64,000 nt of DNA from Pogonophryne albipinna. Lineage: Eukaryota; Chordata; Actinopteri; Perciformes; Artedidraconidae. The DNA lies in the NCBI GenBank assembly GCA_028583405.1, contig JAPTMU010000424.1, positions 50,178-114,177 on the forward strand, given 5' to 3'. Below are positions 33,909 to 49,500 of the stretch, piece by piece. The translations under genes and the position numbers were made by a program. The notes beneath the pieces were generated by a model that saw only the letters and a list, made by a program, of their open reading frames with translations, did not search any database and was not told the origin of the DNA. Within the stretch, counting starts at the first letter, position 1, and every line of letters begins with the position of its first letter.

Positions 33909-34516
33909 TCTGTACTGACTGTTCTCAGGTGGTCCTCAAGGATTTTAAAGTACTTCTCCTTTCACTCAAGTACCAGACCTGAGTACTTCTCCTGTAGTCC
34001 CTGAGCATGTCTTGTCCCCATGCTGCTGCTGATGAACGATGTGGGTCAATGAGTGTCTCTGATCTGATCACTTGTGAGTGTTGTCCTGGTGTTTTGCGTG
34101 CAGTCTGAACTCTGAAGGCTCCGGCTCACATTATGAGGAGCGGCTAAAGTCGTTATGAGCATTATCTGAGGAGTCGCTCCTCATGAAGTGACTCCCGGAG
34201 ACAGGCAGTAATGAATGCTTAACATATCAGAGTGGAATACATGGCGACCTGTGAGGCGTGAAGACGCCACATTAGAGTCCTGCAGCCTAATGCCCTCGTT
34301 CAGCCTCTGATATCAGGAGAAGATGTGGATCCTCAGCTCATGCATGACGGGGGGAACCGGGAGGAACCGGGGAACATTAAAGATCCGCTTTTCATTTCCT
34401 CCACCAGAGAAATGAGCTGGCGTCGGATCAGACGCAGAAGATGAGATTAAAATACAGAGAGCGGTTCAGATAATCACAAGAGCAGCGAGGGAGAAGCCAC
34501 CGTGCAGCCACACACC

Positions 34517-34547
<31 letters not shown>

Positions 34548-34878
34548 ACACTAACACACACACACGCACACACACACACACACTGCGACCACACCCTCGT
34601 TCCGCCGCCTGATTTCTATAATCAGTGTTTTTTATTTGAACAATAAATCAGATTTCTTAACGTCTGTGACAGACGTTGCTCCAGGAGCCAATCACTGAGC
34701 AGCTCCTCTGACCTCTGGGAGCTTTAAACTACTTTTACTTTTAGCTTTCCTCTTGCTCATCCGGCCTGTAACCTTTACCTTACGATGTTTTCTCATCGGG
34801 GAAAGCTCTTAAATCAAAATGTGTGCTTTCAATATTATTTTATAGTAAAGTTTCTTCATCCCAAACTGTGCTCCCCCT
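33909..34878. other. No gene recognised; one (CA)n block
   Basis: Unique-looking sequence mirrored at about 54,470-55,438. A (CA)n stretch with interruptions lies at 34,513-34,582. Confidence 0.5.
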
Positions 34879-36850
<1,972 letters not shown>

Positions 36851-38687
36851 TCAGATGAGCACAGATAACTTTTGTTACCTGACGCTGCCCGCCCCCGGCG
36901 TAAAGAGCGAAAAGAGATCAACTCAGTGAAAGTACCGCCTGCTGACCAATCAGAGCTCCGTGTGCGGAGTTTCAATCTATCAAGTCATATTACAGGAGAA
37001 AGGAAATACAGTTTAAACTGCCGTATACAGAGAAGACGCCGACGTGTCGCACTTATCATTCATATCACATCAATCAGATCATCGATCATAATGTATCATA
37101 TATCTCCTGATCTGAGTCAGCTGAGCCGTATCTGGCCGTGCAACACTCACAGTGTCACAGACTGGATGCAGAAGGATTATTTTAAGCAACACATTAAGTT
37201 GAGGAAACACTCGAGTCAAATGTAATGAAAGTCAGATGGTGTCTTAGACGGGCAGTGATATCATAAACCTGTTAATGTACGCATTCAAACACTTGTTCTG
37301 TTACCAGCTGTGTTCACCTTGCAGGTGCAGCTCTGTGGCTTTGATCCTGGATCAAGTGTTTAAGTCATGGATGTTTAAAGCTCATATTTGTCTAATATTA
37401 GTTTACTTTTCATTAATGAAGTATGACGCTGCGCTGTCAGTACACTTGTCCCCGTTTGTGATTGGTCAAATGTAGCTAACCCCGCCCCTTTCACGTGAAC
37501 GCGCTCTCAGCTGGTGAGAGAAACCCTGGCTTGATTTACCGAGTTGATAACCAGCGTCGTAGGACCGCTTAGCGAGATCTCGTTTGTTAGGGTTAGTTAA
37601 GATAACTCAGACATATCCAGGGTCTGTTGAACTGGCTTCATAGCACAGGGCACAGGGCGCATAGCAGCGCTAATGTCAAAGACACAAACATTATATTTGT
37701 ATTTTACCAGGATGCAGTGACACAAATATTTGGGAAGGCTTAACCTCCCTAGCCTACAGCACCCGCCGCCCCTGACTTCAGTGTGTGTTTATTGACTAAG
37801 TCTTTACCTCCTGCCTTCTGTAAAGGCTCATTGTGCAGAGGGTTGTATTCACGGCGGCACCATGAGCTCCTTCCCTGCTGTTGGTTAACCTCACTTTTTA
37901 AACACCACGTCTTCTCAGGCTCTCAGTATAATTATCATCCAGGTCCTTTCTCCTAATTCCTGCTCTTCTCCGTCTACAGTTTGTTAGCAGCTAATGCCGC
38001 TCTGCTCCTGCACTACACACACTCTAAATCCTGCCATGTGTCTAATATCTATAGAATATGTCTCTCCTCCTGATATCATGACTTCAGAAGTGACACTGCA
38101 GTGAGACGTAGGCTCTTGTTTTTAGACAATGCATCATCTTGTTCAGTCAAAACATCTTACTTTGAGTTGCATCTCAGATGAAACACATCTTTACATATTT
38201 ATTAGAAAGTCACCAACTAACATCAGAACACAGAAAACCTTTGAGCGTTTGCAGCTCATATTGAAACACAACATCTCCTGGTTCTGGTCAAATATAGTTC
38301 AAAATGAGTTCTCCAGATAAATACAAAATGTGATTTATCTAAATATCCCGTCTTATTTCAAGAGATCTCACCAAGCTAATGTTCACTTGTTCTATTGGCA
38401 GATCTTTGGACTGATTCAAGAGAGAACAGCTTGTTTTCATTATTCTTTAACTTGTTTTTGGAGCAGCTTTTTTCCAGTTATTGTGTCTTATATCATAAAG
38501 ACATATTCTGACTGGATATTAGACGAATATACTTTAGATTTTGAGTTGTTGTAACTGACTCCCACGTTTGCTTAGGTTCGTTAAGTCCTCTTGTTTTGTC
38601 ATATCGTAAATAAGTAGGTGTTTTGTTACTTCTGGACTCCCCTCTCAGCTGCAGCCTGTGAGCCGGACACTGACAGAAGTGTTTCGC
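36851..38687. other. Unique-looking DNA, no gene recognised
   Basis: Mirrored at about 49,993-52,475. Open frames such as 36,872-37,225 (+, 117 codons) and 37,275-37,475 (+, 66 codons) are present in both arms almost unchanged, but resemble no known family. The 38,304-38,312 sequence atgagttct is the empty target site of the Rex3-like insertion found in the right arm. Confidence 0.45.
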
Positions 38688-41600
38688 TTCCATCCCTGAA
38701 CTCAGGGGATGGAACATGTTCCATCCCTGAGTTCAGCCTCACAGAGAGAACATGTTCCATCCCTGAGTTCAGCCTCACAGAGAGAACATGTTCCATCCCT
38801 GAGTTCAGCCTCAAGGAGAGAACATGTTCCATCCCTGAGTTCAGCCTCACAGAGAGAACATGTTCCATCCCTGAGTTCAGCCTCAAGGAGAGAACATGTT
38901 CCATCCCTGAGTTCAGCCTCACAGAGAGAACATGTTCCATCCCTGAGTCAGCCTCAAGGAGAGAACATGTTCCATCCCTGAGTTCAGCCTCAAGGAGAGA
39001 ACATGTTCCATCCCTGAGTTCAGCCTCACAGAGAGAACATGTTCCATCCCTGAGTTCAGCCTCACAGAGAGAACATGTTCCATCCCTGAGTTCAGCCTCA
39101 AGGAGAGAAACATGTTCCATCCTGAGTTCAGCCTCACAGAGAGAACATGTTCCATCCCTGAGTTCAGCCTCAAGGAGAGAACATGTTCCATCTCTGAGTT
39201 CAGCCTCACAGAGAGAACATGTTCCATCCCTGAGTTCAGCCTCACAGAGAGAACATGTTCCATCCCTGAGTTCAGCCTCAAGGAGAGAACATGTTCCATC
39301 CCTGAGTTCAGCCTCAAGGGGAGAACATGTTCCATCCCTAAGTTCAGCCTCAAGGAGAGAACATGTTCCATCCCTGAGTTCAGCCTCACAGAGAGAACAT
39401 GTTCCATCCCTGAGTTCAGCCTCAAGGAGAGAACATGTTCCATCCCTGAGTTCAGCCTCACAGAGAGAACATGTTCCATCCCTGAGTTCAGCCTCACAGA
39501 GAGAACATGTTCCATCCCTGAGTTCAGCCTCAAGGGGAGAATATGTTCCATTCCTGAGTTCAGCCTCACAGAGAGAACAGGTTCCATCCCTGAGTTCAGA
39601 CTCAAGGAGAGAACATGTTCCATCCCTGAGTTCAGCCTCACAGAGAGAACATGTTCCATCCCTGAGTTCAGCCTCAAGGAGAGAACATGTTCCATCCCTG
39701 AGTTCAGCCGTCACAGATGAGAACATGTTCCATCCCTGAGTTTCAGCCTCACAGAGAGAACATGTTCCATCCTGAGTTCAGCCTCACAGAGAGAACATGT
39801 TCCATCCCTGAGTTCAGCCTCAAGGAGAGAACATGTTCCATCCCTGAGTTCAGCCTCACAGAGAGAACATGTTCCATCCCTAAGTTCAGCCTCAAGGAGA
39901 GAACATGTTCCATCCCTGAGTTCAGCCTCACAGAGAGAACATGTTCCATCACTGAGTTCAGCCTCACAGAGAGAACATGTTCCATCCCTGAGTTCAGCCT
40001 CAAGGAGAGAACATGTTCCATCCCTGAGTTCAGCATCACAGAGAGAACATGTTCCATCCCTGAGTTCAGCCTCAAGGAGAGAACATGTTCCATCCCTGAG
40101 TTCAGCCTCAAGGATGAGAAACATGTTCCATCCCTGAGTTCAGCATCACAGAGAGAACATGTTCCATCCCTGAGTTCAGCCTCAAGGAGAGAACATGTTC
40201 CATCCCTGAGTTCAGCCTCAGGAGAGAACAATGTTCCATCCCTGAGTTCAGCCTCAAGGGAGAGACATGTTCCATCCCTGAGTTTCAGCCTCAGAGAGAG
40301 AACATGGTTCCATCCCTGATTTCAGCCTCAAGGAGAGAACATGTTCCATCCCTGAGTTCAGCCTCACGGAGAGAACTGTTCCATCCCTGAGTTCAGCCTC
40401 AGGAGAGAACATGTTCCATCCCTGAGTTCAGCCTCACAGAGAGAACATGTTCCATCCCTAAGTTCAAGCCTCAAGGAGAGACAGTGATCCATCCCTGAGT
40501 TTCAGCCTCAAGGAGAGAACATGTTCCATCCCTGAGATCAGCCTCAAGGAGAGAACATGTTCCATCCTGAGTTCAGCCTCAAGGAGAGAGAAACATGTTC
40601 CATCCCTGAGTTCAGCCTCACAGAGAGAACATGTTCCATCCCTGAGTTCAGCCTCAAGGAGCTGAGAACATGTTTCCATCCCTGAGTTCAGCCTCACGGA
40701 GAGAACATGTTCCATAGACACTTGAGTTTCAGGCCTCACAGAGAGAACATGTTCCATCCGAGTTCAGCCTCCAAGGAGAGAACATGTTCCCTCCCTGAGT
40801 TCAGCCTCACAGGAGAGAACATGATTCCCATCCCCTGAGTTCAGCCTCACAGGAGAGAACATGTTCCATCCCTGAGTTCAGCCTCACAGAGAGAACATGT
40901 TCCATCCCTGCGTTCAGCCTCACAGAGAGAAACATGTTCCATCCCTGAGTTCAGCCTCACGGAGCAGAACATGTTCCATCCCTGAGTTCAGCCTCAAGGA
41001 GGAAAACTGTTCCATCCCTGAGTTCAGCCTCAAGGAGAGAACATGTTCATCCCTGAGTCAGCCTCAAGGAGAGAACATGTTCCATCCCTGAGTTCAGCCT
41101 CAAGAGAGAACATGTTCCATCCCCTGAGTTCAGCCTCACAGAGAGAACATGTTCCATCCCTGAGTCAGCCTACAGAGGAACATGTTCCATCCCTGAGTTC
41201 AGCCTCAAGGGGAGAACATGTTCCATCCCTGAGTTCAGCCTCACAGAGAGAACATGTTCCATCCCTGAGTTCAGCCTTCACGGAGAGAACATGTTCCATC
41301 CCTGAGTTCAGCCTCACAGAGAGAAACATGTTCCATCCCTGAGTTCAGCCTCAAGGAGAGAACATGTTCCATCCCTGAGTTCAGCCTCACAGGAGAGAAC
41401 ATGTTCCATCCCTGAGTTCAGCCTCAAGGAGAGAACATGTTCCATCCCTGAGTTCAGCCTCACGGAGAGAACATGTTCCATCCCTGAGTTTCAGCCTCAC
41501 AGGAGAGAACATGTTCCATCCCTGAGTTCAGCCTCAAGGAGAGAACATGTTCCATCCCTGAGTTCAGCCTCACAGAGAGAACATGTTCCATCCCTGAGTT

Positions 41601-42564
41601 CAGCCTCAAGGAGAGAACATGTTCCATCCCTGAGTTCAGCCTCACAGAGAGAACATGTTCCATCCCTGAGTTCAGCTTCACGGAGAGAACATGTTCCATC
41701 CCTGAGTTCAGCCTCACGGAGCGAACATGTTCCATCCCTGAGTTCAGCCTCAAGGAGAGAACATGTTCCATCCCTGAGTTCAGCCTCACGGAGAGAACAT
41801 GTTCCATCCCTGAGTTCAGCCTCAAGGAGAGAACATGTTCCATCCCTGAGTTCAGCCTCAAGGAGAGAACATGTTCCATCCCTGAGTTCAGCCTCACAGA
41901 GAGAACATGTTCCATCCCTAAGTTCAGCCTCAAGGAGAGAACATGTTCCATCCCTGAGTTCAGCCTCACAGAGAGAACATGTTCCATCCCTGAGTTCAGC
42001 CTCAAGGAGAGAACATGTTCCATCCCTGAGTTCAGGCTCACGGAGAGAACATGTTCCATCCCTGAGTTCAGCCTCACAGAGAGAACATGTTCCATCCCTG
42101 AGTTCAGCCTCACAGAGAGAACATGTTCCATCCCTGAGTTCAGCCTCACGGAGCGAACATGTTCCATCCCTGAATTCAGCCTCAAGGAGAGAACATGTTC
42201 CATCCCTGAGTTCAGCCTCACAGAGAGACATGTTCCATCCCTGAGTTCAGCCTCACGGAGCGAACATGTTCCATCCCTGAGTTCAGCCTCAAGGAGAGAA
42301 CATGTTCCATCCCTGAGTTCAGCCTCACAGAGAGAACATGTTCCATCCCTGAGTTCAGCCTCACGGAGAGAACATGTTCCATCCCTGAGTTCAGCCTCAA
42401 GGAGAGAACATGTTCCATCCCTGAGTTCAGCCTCAAGGAGAGAACATGTTCCATCCCTAAGTTCAGCCTCAAGGAGAGAACATGTTCCATCCCTGAGCTC
42501 AGCTTCACAGAGAGAACATGTTCCATCCCTGAGTTCAGCCTCACAGAGAGAACATGTTCCATCC
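38688..42564 (+). repeat. 36-bp minisatellite, left array (about 107 copies), truncated by gap
   Basis: The unit is catgttccatccctgagttc followed by agcctcacagagagaa. The main variants of the variable part are cacagag, aaggag, cacggag, cacggagcg and aagggg. At the outer edge (38,696-38,736) the first unit is inverted relative to the rest, making a near-perfect palindrome. The region 40,060-41,340 has many single-base insertions and deletions in short homopolymers. All six frames are largely open because 36 is a multiple of three. Confidence 0.97.
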
Positions 42565-43564
42565 NNNNNNNNNNNNNNNNNNNNNNNNNNNNNNNNNNNN
42601 NNNNNNNNNNNNNNNNNNNNNNNNNNNNNNNNNNNNNNNNNNNNNNNNNNNNNNNNNNNNNNNNNNNNNNNNNNNNNNNNNNNNNNNNNNNNNNNNNNNN
42701 NNNNNNNNNNNNNNNNNNNNNNNNNNNNNNNNNNNNNNNNNNNNNNNNNNNNNNNNNNNNNNNNNNNNNNNNNNNNNNNNNNNNNNNNNNNNNNNNNNNN
42801 NNNNNNNNNNNNNNNNNNNNNNNNNNNNNNNNNNNNNNNNNNNNNNNNNNNNNNNNNNNNNNNNNNNNNNNNNNNNNNNNNNNNNNNNNNNNNNNNNNNN
42901 NNNNNNNNNNNNNNNNNNNNNNNNNNNNNNNNNNNNNNNNNNNNNNNNNNNNNNNNNNNNNNNNNNNNNNNNNNNNNNNNNNNNNNNNNNNNNNNNNNNN
43001 NNNNNNNNNNNNNNNNNNNNNNNNNNNNNNNNNNNNNNNNNNNNNNNNNNNNNNNNNNNNNNNNNNNNNNNNNNNNNNNNNNNNNNNNNNNNNNNNNNNN
43101 NNNNNNNNNNNNNNNNNNNNNNNNNNNNNNNNNNNNNNNNNNNNNNNNNNNNNNNNNNNNNNNNNNNNNNNNNNNNNNNNNNNNNNNNNNNNNNNNNNNN
43201 NNNNNNNNNNNNNNNNNNNNNNNNNNNNNNNNNNNNNNNNNNNNNNNNNNNNNNNNNNNNNNNNNNNNNNNNNNNNNNNNNNNNNNNNNNNNNNNNNNNN
43301 NNNNNNNNNNNNNNNNNNNNNNNNNNNNNNNNNNNNNNNNNNNNNNNNNNNNNNNNNNNNNNNNNNNNNNNNNNNNNNNNNNNNNNNNNNNNNNNNNNNN
43401 NNNNNNNNNNNNNNNNNNNNNNNNNNNNNNNNNNNNNNNNNNNNNNNNNNNNNNNNNNNNNNNNNNNNNNNNNNNNNNNNNNNNNNNNNNNNNNNNNNNN
43501 NNNNNNNNNNNNNNNNNNNNNNNNNNNNNNNNNNNNNNNNNNNNNNNNNNNNNNNNNNNNNNNN
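42565..43564. other. Assembly gap (exactly 1,000 N) at the centre of the inverted repeat
   Basis: The placeholder-length gap lies inside the 36-bp array. The array is in + orientation to its left and in - orientation to its right, so the point of inversion is not represented by any sequence in the window. Confidence 0.98.
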
Positions 43565-46500
43565 GGGATGGAACATGTTCCTCTCCTTGAGGAAACTCAG
43601 GGATGGAACATGTTCTCTGTGAGTCTGAACTCAGGGATGGAACATGTTCTCTCTGTGAGGCTGAACTCAGGGATGGACATGTTCTCTCTTGAGGCTGAAC
43701 TAGGGATGGAACATGTTCTCTCTGTGAGGCTGAACTCAGGGATGGAACATGTTCTCTCCTTGAGGCTGAACTCAGGGATGGAACATGTTCTCTCCTTGAG
43801 GCTGAACTCAGGGATGGAACATGTTCTCTCCTTGAGGCTGAACTCAGGATGGAACATGTTCTTTCTGTGAGGCTGAACTCAGGGATGGAACATTTCTCTC
43901 CTTGAGGCTGAACTCAGGGATGGAACATGTTTCTCTCCTTGAGGCTGAACTCAGGGATGGAACATGTTCTCTCTGTGAGGCTGAACTCAGGGATGGAACA
44001 TGTTCTCTCTGTGATGCTGAACTCAGGATGGATCATGTTCTCTCCTTGAGGCTGAACTCAGGGATGGAACATGTTCTCTCTGTGAGCTGAACTCAGGGAT
44101 GGAACATGTTCTCTCTGTGAGGCTGAACTCAGGGATGGATCATGTTCTCTACTTGAGGCTGAACTCAGGATGGAACATGTTCTCTCCTTGAGGCTGAACT
44201 CAGGGATGGAACAGTTCTCCCCTTGAGGCTGAACTCAGGGATGGAACATGTTCTCTCCTTGAGGCTGAACTCAGGGATGGAACATGTTCTCTCTGTGAGG
44301 CTGAACTCAGGGATGGAACATGTTCTCTCCTTGAGGCTGAACTCAGGGATGGAACATGTTCTCTCCTTGAGGCTGAACTCAGGGATGGAACATGTTCTCT
44401 CTGTGAGGCTGAACTCAGGGATGGAACATGTTCTCTCCTTGAGCTGAACTCAGGGATGGAACATGTTCTCTCCTTGAGGCTGAACTCAGGGATGGAACAT
44501 GTTCTCTCTGTGAGGCTGAACTCAGGGATGGAACATGTTCTCTCCGTGAGGCTGAACTCAGGGATGGAACATTTTCTCCCCTTGAGGCTGAACTCAGGGA
44601 TGGAACATGTTCTCTCTGTGAGGCTGAACTCAGGGATGGAACATGTTCTCTCTGTGAGGCTGAACTCAGGGATGGAACATGTTCTCTCCTTGAGGCTGAA
44701 CTCAGGGATGGAACATGTTCTCTCTGTGAGGCTGAACTCAGGGATGGAACATGTTTCTCCCTTGAGGCTGAACTCAGGGATGGAACATGTTCTCTCCTTG
44801 AGGCTGAACTCAGGGATGAACATGTTCTCTCTGTGTGGCTGAACTCAGGGATGGAACATGTTCTCTCCTTGAGGCTGAACTCAGGGATGGAACATGTTCT
44901 CTCCTTGAGGCTGAACTCAGGGATGGAACATGTTCTCTCTGTGAGGCTGAACTCAGGATGGAACATGTTCTCTCTGTGAGGCTGAACTCAGGGATGGATC
45001 ATGTTCTCTCCTTGAGGCTGAACTCAGGGATGGAACATGTTCTCTCCTTGAGGCTGAACTCAGGGATGGAACATGTTCTCCCCTTGAGGCTGAACTCAGG
45101 GATGGAACATGTTCTCTCCTTGAGGCTGAACTCAGGGATGGAACATGTTCTCTCTGTGAGGCTGAACTCAGGGATGGAACATGTTCTGTCTGTGAGGCTG
45201 AACTCAGGGATGGAACATGTTCTCTCCTTGAGGCTGAACTCAGAGATGGAACATGTTCTCTCTGTGAGGCTGAACTCAGGGATGGAACATGTTCTCTCCT
45301 TGAGGCTGAACTCAGGGATGGAACATGTTCTCTCCTTGAGGCTGAACTCAGGGATGGAACATGTTCTCTCCGTGAGGCTGAACTCAGGGATGGAACATGT
45401 TCTCTCTGTGAGGCTGAACTCAGGGATGGAACATGTTCTCTCCTTGAGGCTGAACTCAGGGATGGAACATGTTCGCTCCGTGAGGCTGAACTCAGGGATG
45501 GAACATGTCTCTCTGTGAGGCTGAACTCAGGGATGGAACATGTTCTCTCCTTGAGGCTGAATTCAGGGATGGAACATGTTCGCTCCGTGAGGCTGAACTC
45601 AGGGATGGAACATGTTCTCTCTGTGAAGCTGAACTCAGGGATGGAACATGTTCTCTCTGTGAGGCTGAACTCAGGGAGGAACATGTTCTCTCCGTGAGCC
45701 TGAACTCAGGGATGGAACATGTCTCTCCTGAGGCTGAACTCAGGGATGGAACATGTTCTCTCTGTGAGGCTGAACTCAGGGATGGAACATGTTCTCTCCT
45801 TGAGGCTGAACTTAGGGATGGACATGTTCTCTCTGTGAGGCTGAACTCAGGGATGGAACATGTTCTCTCCTTGAGGCTGAACTCAGGGATGGAACATGTT
45901 CTCTCCTTGAGGCTGAACTCAGGGATGGAACATGTTCTCTCCGTGAGCTGAACTCAGGGATGGAACATGTTCTCTCCGTGAGGCTGAACTCAGGGATGGA
46001 ACATGTTCTCTCCTTGAGGCTGAACTCAGGGATGGAACATGTTCGCTCCGTGAGGCTGAACTCAGGGATGGAACATGTTCTCTCCGTGAGGCTGAACTCA
46101 GGGATGGAAAATGTTCTCTCTGTGATGGCTGAACCTCAGGGATGGAACATGTTCTCTCCTTGAGGATGAACTCAGGGATGGAACATGTTCTCTCCGTGAG
46201 GCTGAACTCAGGGATGGAACATGTTCTCTCTGTGAGGCTGAACTCAGGGATGGAACATGTTCTCTCTGTGAGGCTGAACTCAGGGGATGGAACATGTTCT
46301 CTCTGTGAGGCTGAGCTCAGGGATGGAACATGTTCTCTCCTTGAGGCTGAACTCAGGGATGGAACATGTTCTCTCCTTGAGGCTGAACTCAGGGATGGAA
46401 CATGTTCTCTCCTTGAGGCTGAACTCAGGGATGGAACATGTTCTCTCTGTGAGGCTGAACTCAGGGATGGAACATGTTCTCTCTGTGAGGCTGAACTCAG

Positions 46501-49500
46501 GATGGAACATGTTTATTCTCTCCTTGAGGTCTGAACGCAGGGATGGAACATGTTCGCTCCTGTGAGGCTGAACTCAGGATGGAACATGTTCTCTCTGTGA
46601 GGCTGAACTCAGGGATGGAACATGTTTCTCTCCTTGAGGCTGACTCAGGGATGGAACATGTTCTCTCTGTGAGGCTGAACTCAGGGATGGAACATGTTCT
46701 CTTCTGTGAGGTGAAACTCAGGGATGAACATGTTCTCTCTGTGAGGCTGAACTCAGGGATGGAACATGTTCTCTCTGTGAGGCTGAACTCAGGGATGGAA
46801 CATGTTCTCTCCTTGAGGCTGAATTCAGGGATGGAACATGTTCTCTCTGTGAGGCTGAACTCAGGGATGGACAATGTTCTCTCTGTGAGGCTGAACTCAG
46901 GGATGGAACATGTTCTCTCTGTGAGGCTGAACTCAGGGATGGAACATGTTCTCTCCTTGAGGCTGAACTCAGGGATGGAACATGTTCTCTCCTTGAGGCT
47001 GAACTCAGGGATGAACATGTTCTCTCTGTGAGGCTGAACTCAGGGATGGAACATGTTCTCTCCGTGAGGCTGAACTCAGGGATGGAACATGTTCTCTCTG
47101 TGAGGCTGAACTCAGGGATGGAACATGTTCTCTCCGTGAGGCTGAACTCAGGGATGGATCATGTTCTCTCTGTGAGGCTGAACTCAGGGATGGAACATGT
47201 TCTCTCCTTGAGGCTGAACTCAGGGATGGAACATGTTCTCTCTGTGAGGCTGAACTCAGGGATGGAACATGTTCTCTCCTTGAGGCTGAACTCAGGGATG
47301 GAACATGTTCTCTCCTTGAGGCTGAACTCAGGGATGGAACATGTTCTCTCTGTGAGGCTGAACTCAGGGATGGAACATGTTCTCTCTGTGAGGCTGAACT
47401 CAGGATGGAACATGTTCTCTCCTTGAGGCTGACTCAGGGATGGAACATGTTCTCTCTGTGAGGCTGAACTCAGGGATGGAACATGTTCCTCCCTTGAGGC
47501 TGAACTCAGGGATGGAACATGTTCTCTCCTTGAGGCTGAACTCAGGGATGGAACATGTTCTCTCCTTGAGGCTGAACTCAGGGATGGAAAACATGTTCTC
47601 TCTGTGAGGCTGAACTCAGGGATGGAAACATGTTCTCTCCTTGAGGCTGAACTCAGGGATGGAACATGTTCTCCTTGAGGCTGAACTCAGGGATGGAACA
47701 TGTTCTCTCTTGAGGCTGAACTCAGGGATGGAACATGTTCTCTCCTTGAGGCTGAACTTAGGGATGGAACATGTTCTCTCTGTGAGGCTGAACTCAGGGA
47801 TGGAACATGTTCTCTCCTTGAGGCTGAACTCAGGGATGGAACATGTTCTCTCTGTGAGGCTGAACTCAGGGATGGAACATGTTCTCTCCTTGAGGCTGAA
47901 CTCAGGGATGGAACATGTTCTCTCCTTGAGGCTGAACTCAGGGATGGAACATGTTCTCTCTTGAGGCTGAACTCAGGATGGAACATGTCTCTCCTTGAGG
48001 CTGAACTTAGGGATGGAACATGTTCTCTCTGTGAGGCTGAACTCAGGGATGGAACATGTTCTCTCCTTGAGGCTGAACTCAGGGATGGAACATGTTCTCT
48101 CCGTGAGCGAACTCAGGATGGAAACATGTTCTCTCCTTGAGGCTGAACTCAGGATGAACATGTTCTCTCTTGAGGCTGAACTCAGGGATGGAACATGTTC
48201 TCTCCTTGAGGCTGAACTCAGGGATGGAACATGTTCTCTCCTTGAGGCTGAACTCAGGGATGGAACATGTTCTCTCCTTGAGGCTGAACTCAGGGATGGA
48301 ACATGTTCTCTCCTTGAGGCTGAACTCAGGGATGGAACATGTTCTCTCCTTGAGCTGAACTCAGGGGATGGGAACATTTTTCTCCTCTGTGATGACTGAA
48401 CTCAGGATGGAACATGTTCTCTCCTTGAGGCTGAACTCAGGGATGGAACATGTTCTCTCCTTGAGGCCTGAACTCAGGGATGGAACATGTTCTCTCTGTG
48501 ATGCTGAACTCAGGGATGGAACATGTTCTCTCCTTGAGGCTGAACTCAGGGATGGAACATGTTCTCTCCTTGAGGCTGAACTCAGGGATGGAACATGTTC
48601 TCTCTGTGATGCTGAACTCAGGGATGGAACATGTTCTCTCCTTGAGGCTGAACTTAGGGATGGAACATGTTCTCTCTGTGAGGCTGAACTCAGGGATGGA
48701 ACATGTTCTCTCTGTGAGGCTGAACTCAGGGATGGAACATGTTCTCTCCTTGAGGCTGAACTTAGGGATGGAACATGTTCTCTCTGTGAGGCTGAACTCA
48801 GGGATGGAACATGTTCTCTCCTTGAGGCTGAACTCAGGGATGGAACATGTTCTCTCTGTGAGGCTGAACTCAGGGATGGAACATGTTCTCTCTGTGAGGC
48901 TGAACTCAGGGATGGAACATGTTCTCTCTGTGAGGCTGAACTCAGGGATGGAACATGTTCTCTCCTTGAGGCTGAACTCAGGGATGGAACATGTTCTCTC
49001 TGTGAGGCTGAACTCAGGGATGGAACATGTTCTCTCCTTGAGTCTGAACTCAGGGATGGAACATGTTCTCTCTGTGAGGCTGAACTCAGGAATGGAACAT
49101 GTTCTCCCCTTGAGGCTGAACTCAGGGATGGAACATGTTCTCTCTGTGAGGCTGAACTCAGGGATGGAACATGTTCTCTCTGTGAGGCTGAACTCAGGGA
49201 TGGAACATGTTCTCTCCTTGAGGCTGAACTCAGGGATGGAACATGTTCTCTCTGTGAGGCTGAACTCAGGGATGGAACATGTTCTCTCCTTGAGGCTGAA
49301 CTTAGGGATGGAACATGTTCTCCCCTTGAGGCTGAACTCAGGGATGGAACATGTTCTCTCCTTGAGGCTGAACTCAGGGATGGAACATGTTCTCTCTGTG
49401 AGGCTGAACTCAGGGATGGAACATGTTCTCTCTGTGAGGCTGAACTCAGAGATGGAACATGTTCTCTCCTTGAGGCTGAACTCAGGGATGGAACATGTTC

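Noticed and set aside
36872..37225. A 117-codon frame present identically at 52,099-52,452
   Set aside because: Identity again reflects the inverted repeat. The composition is ordinary, with no domain and no splice context.
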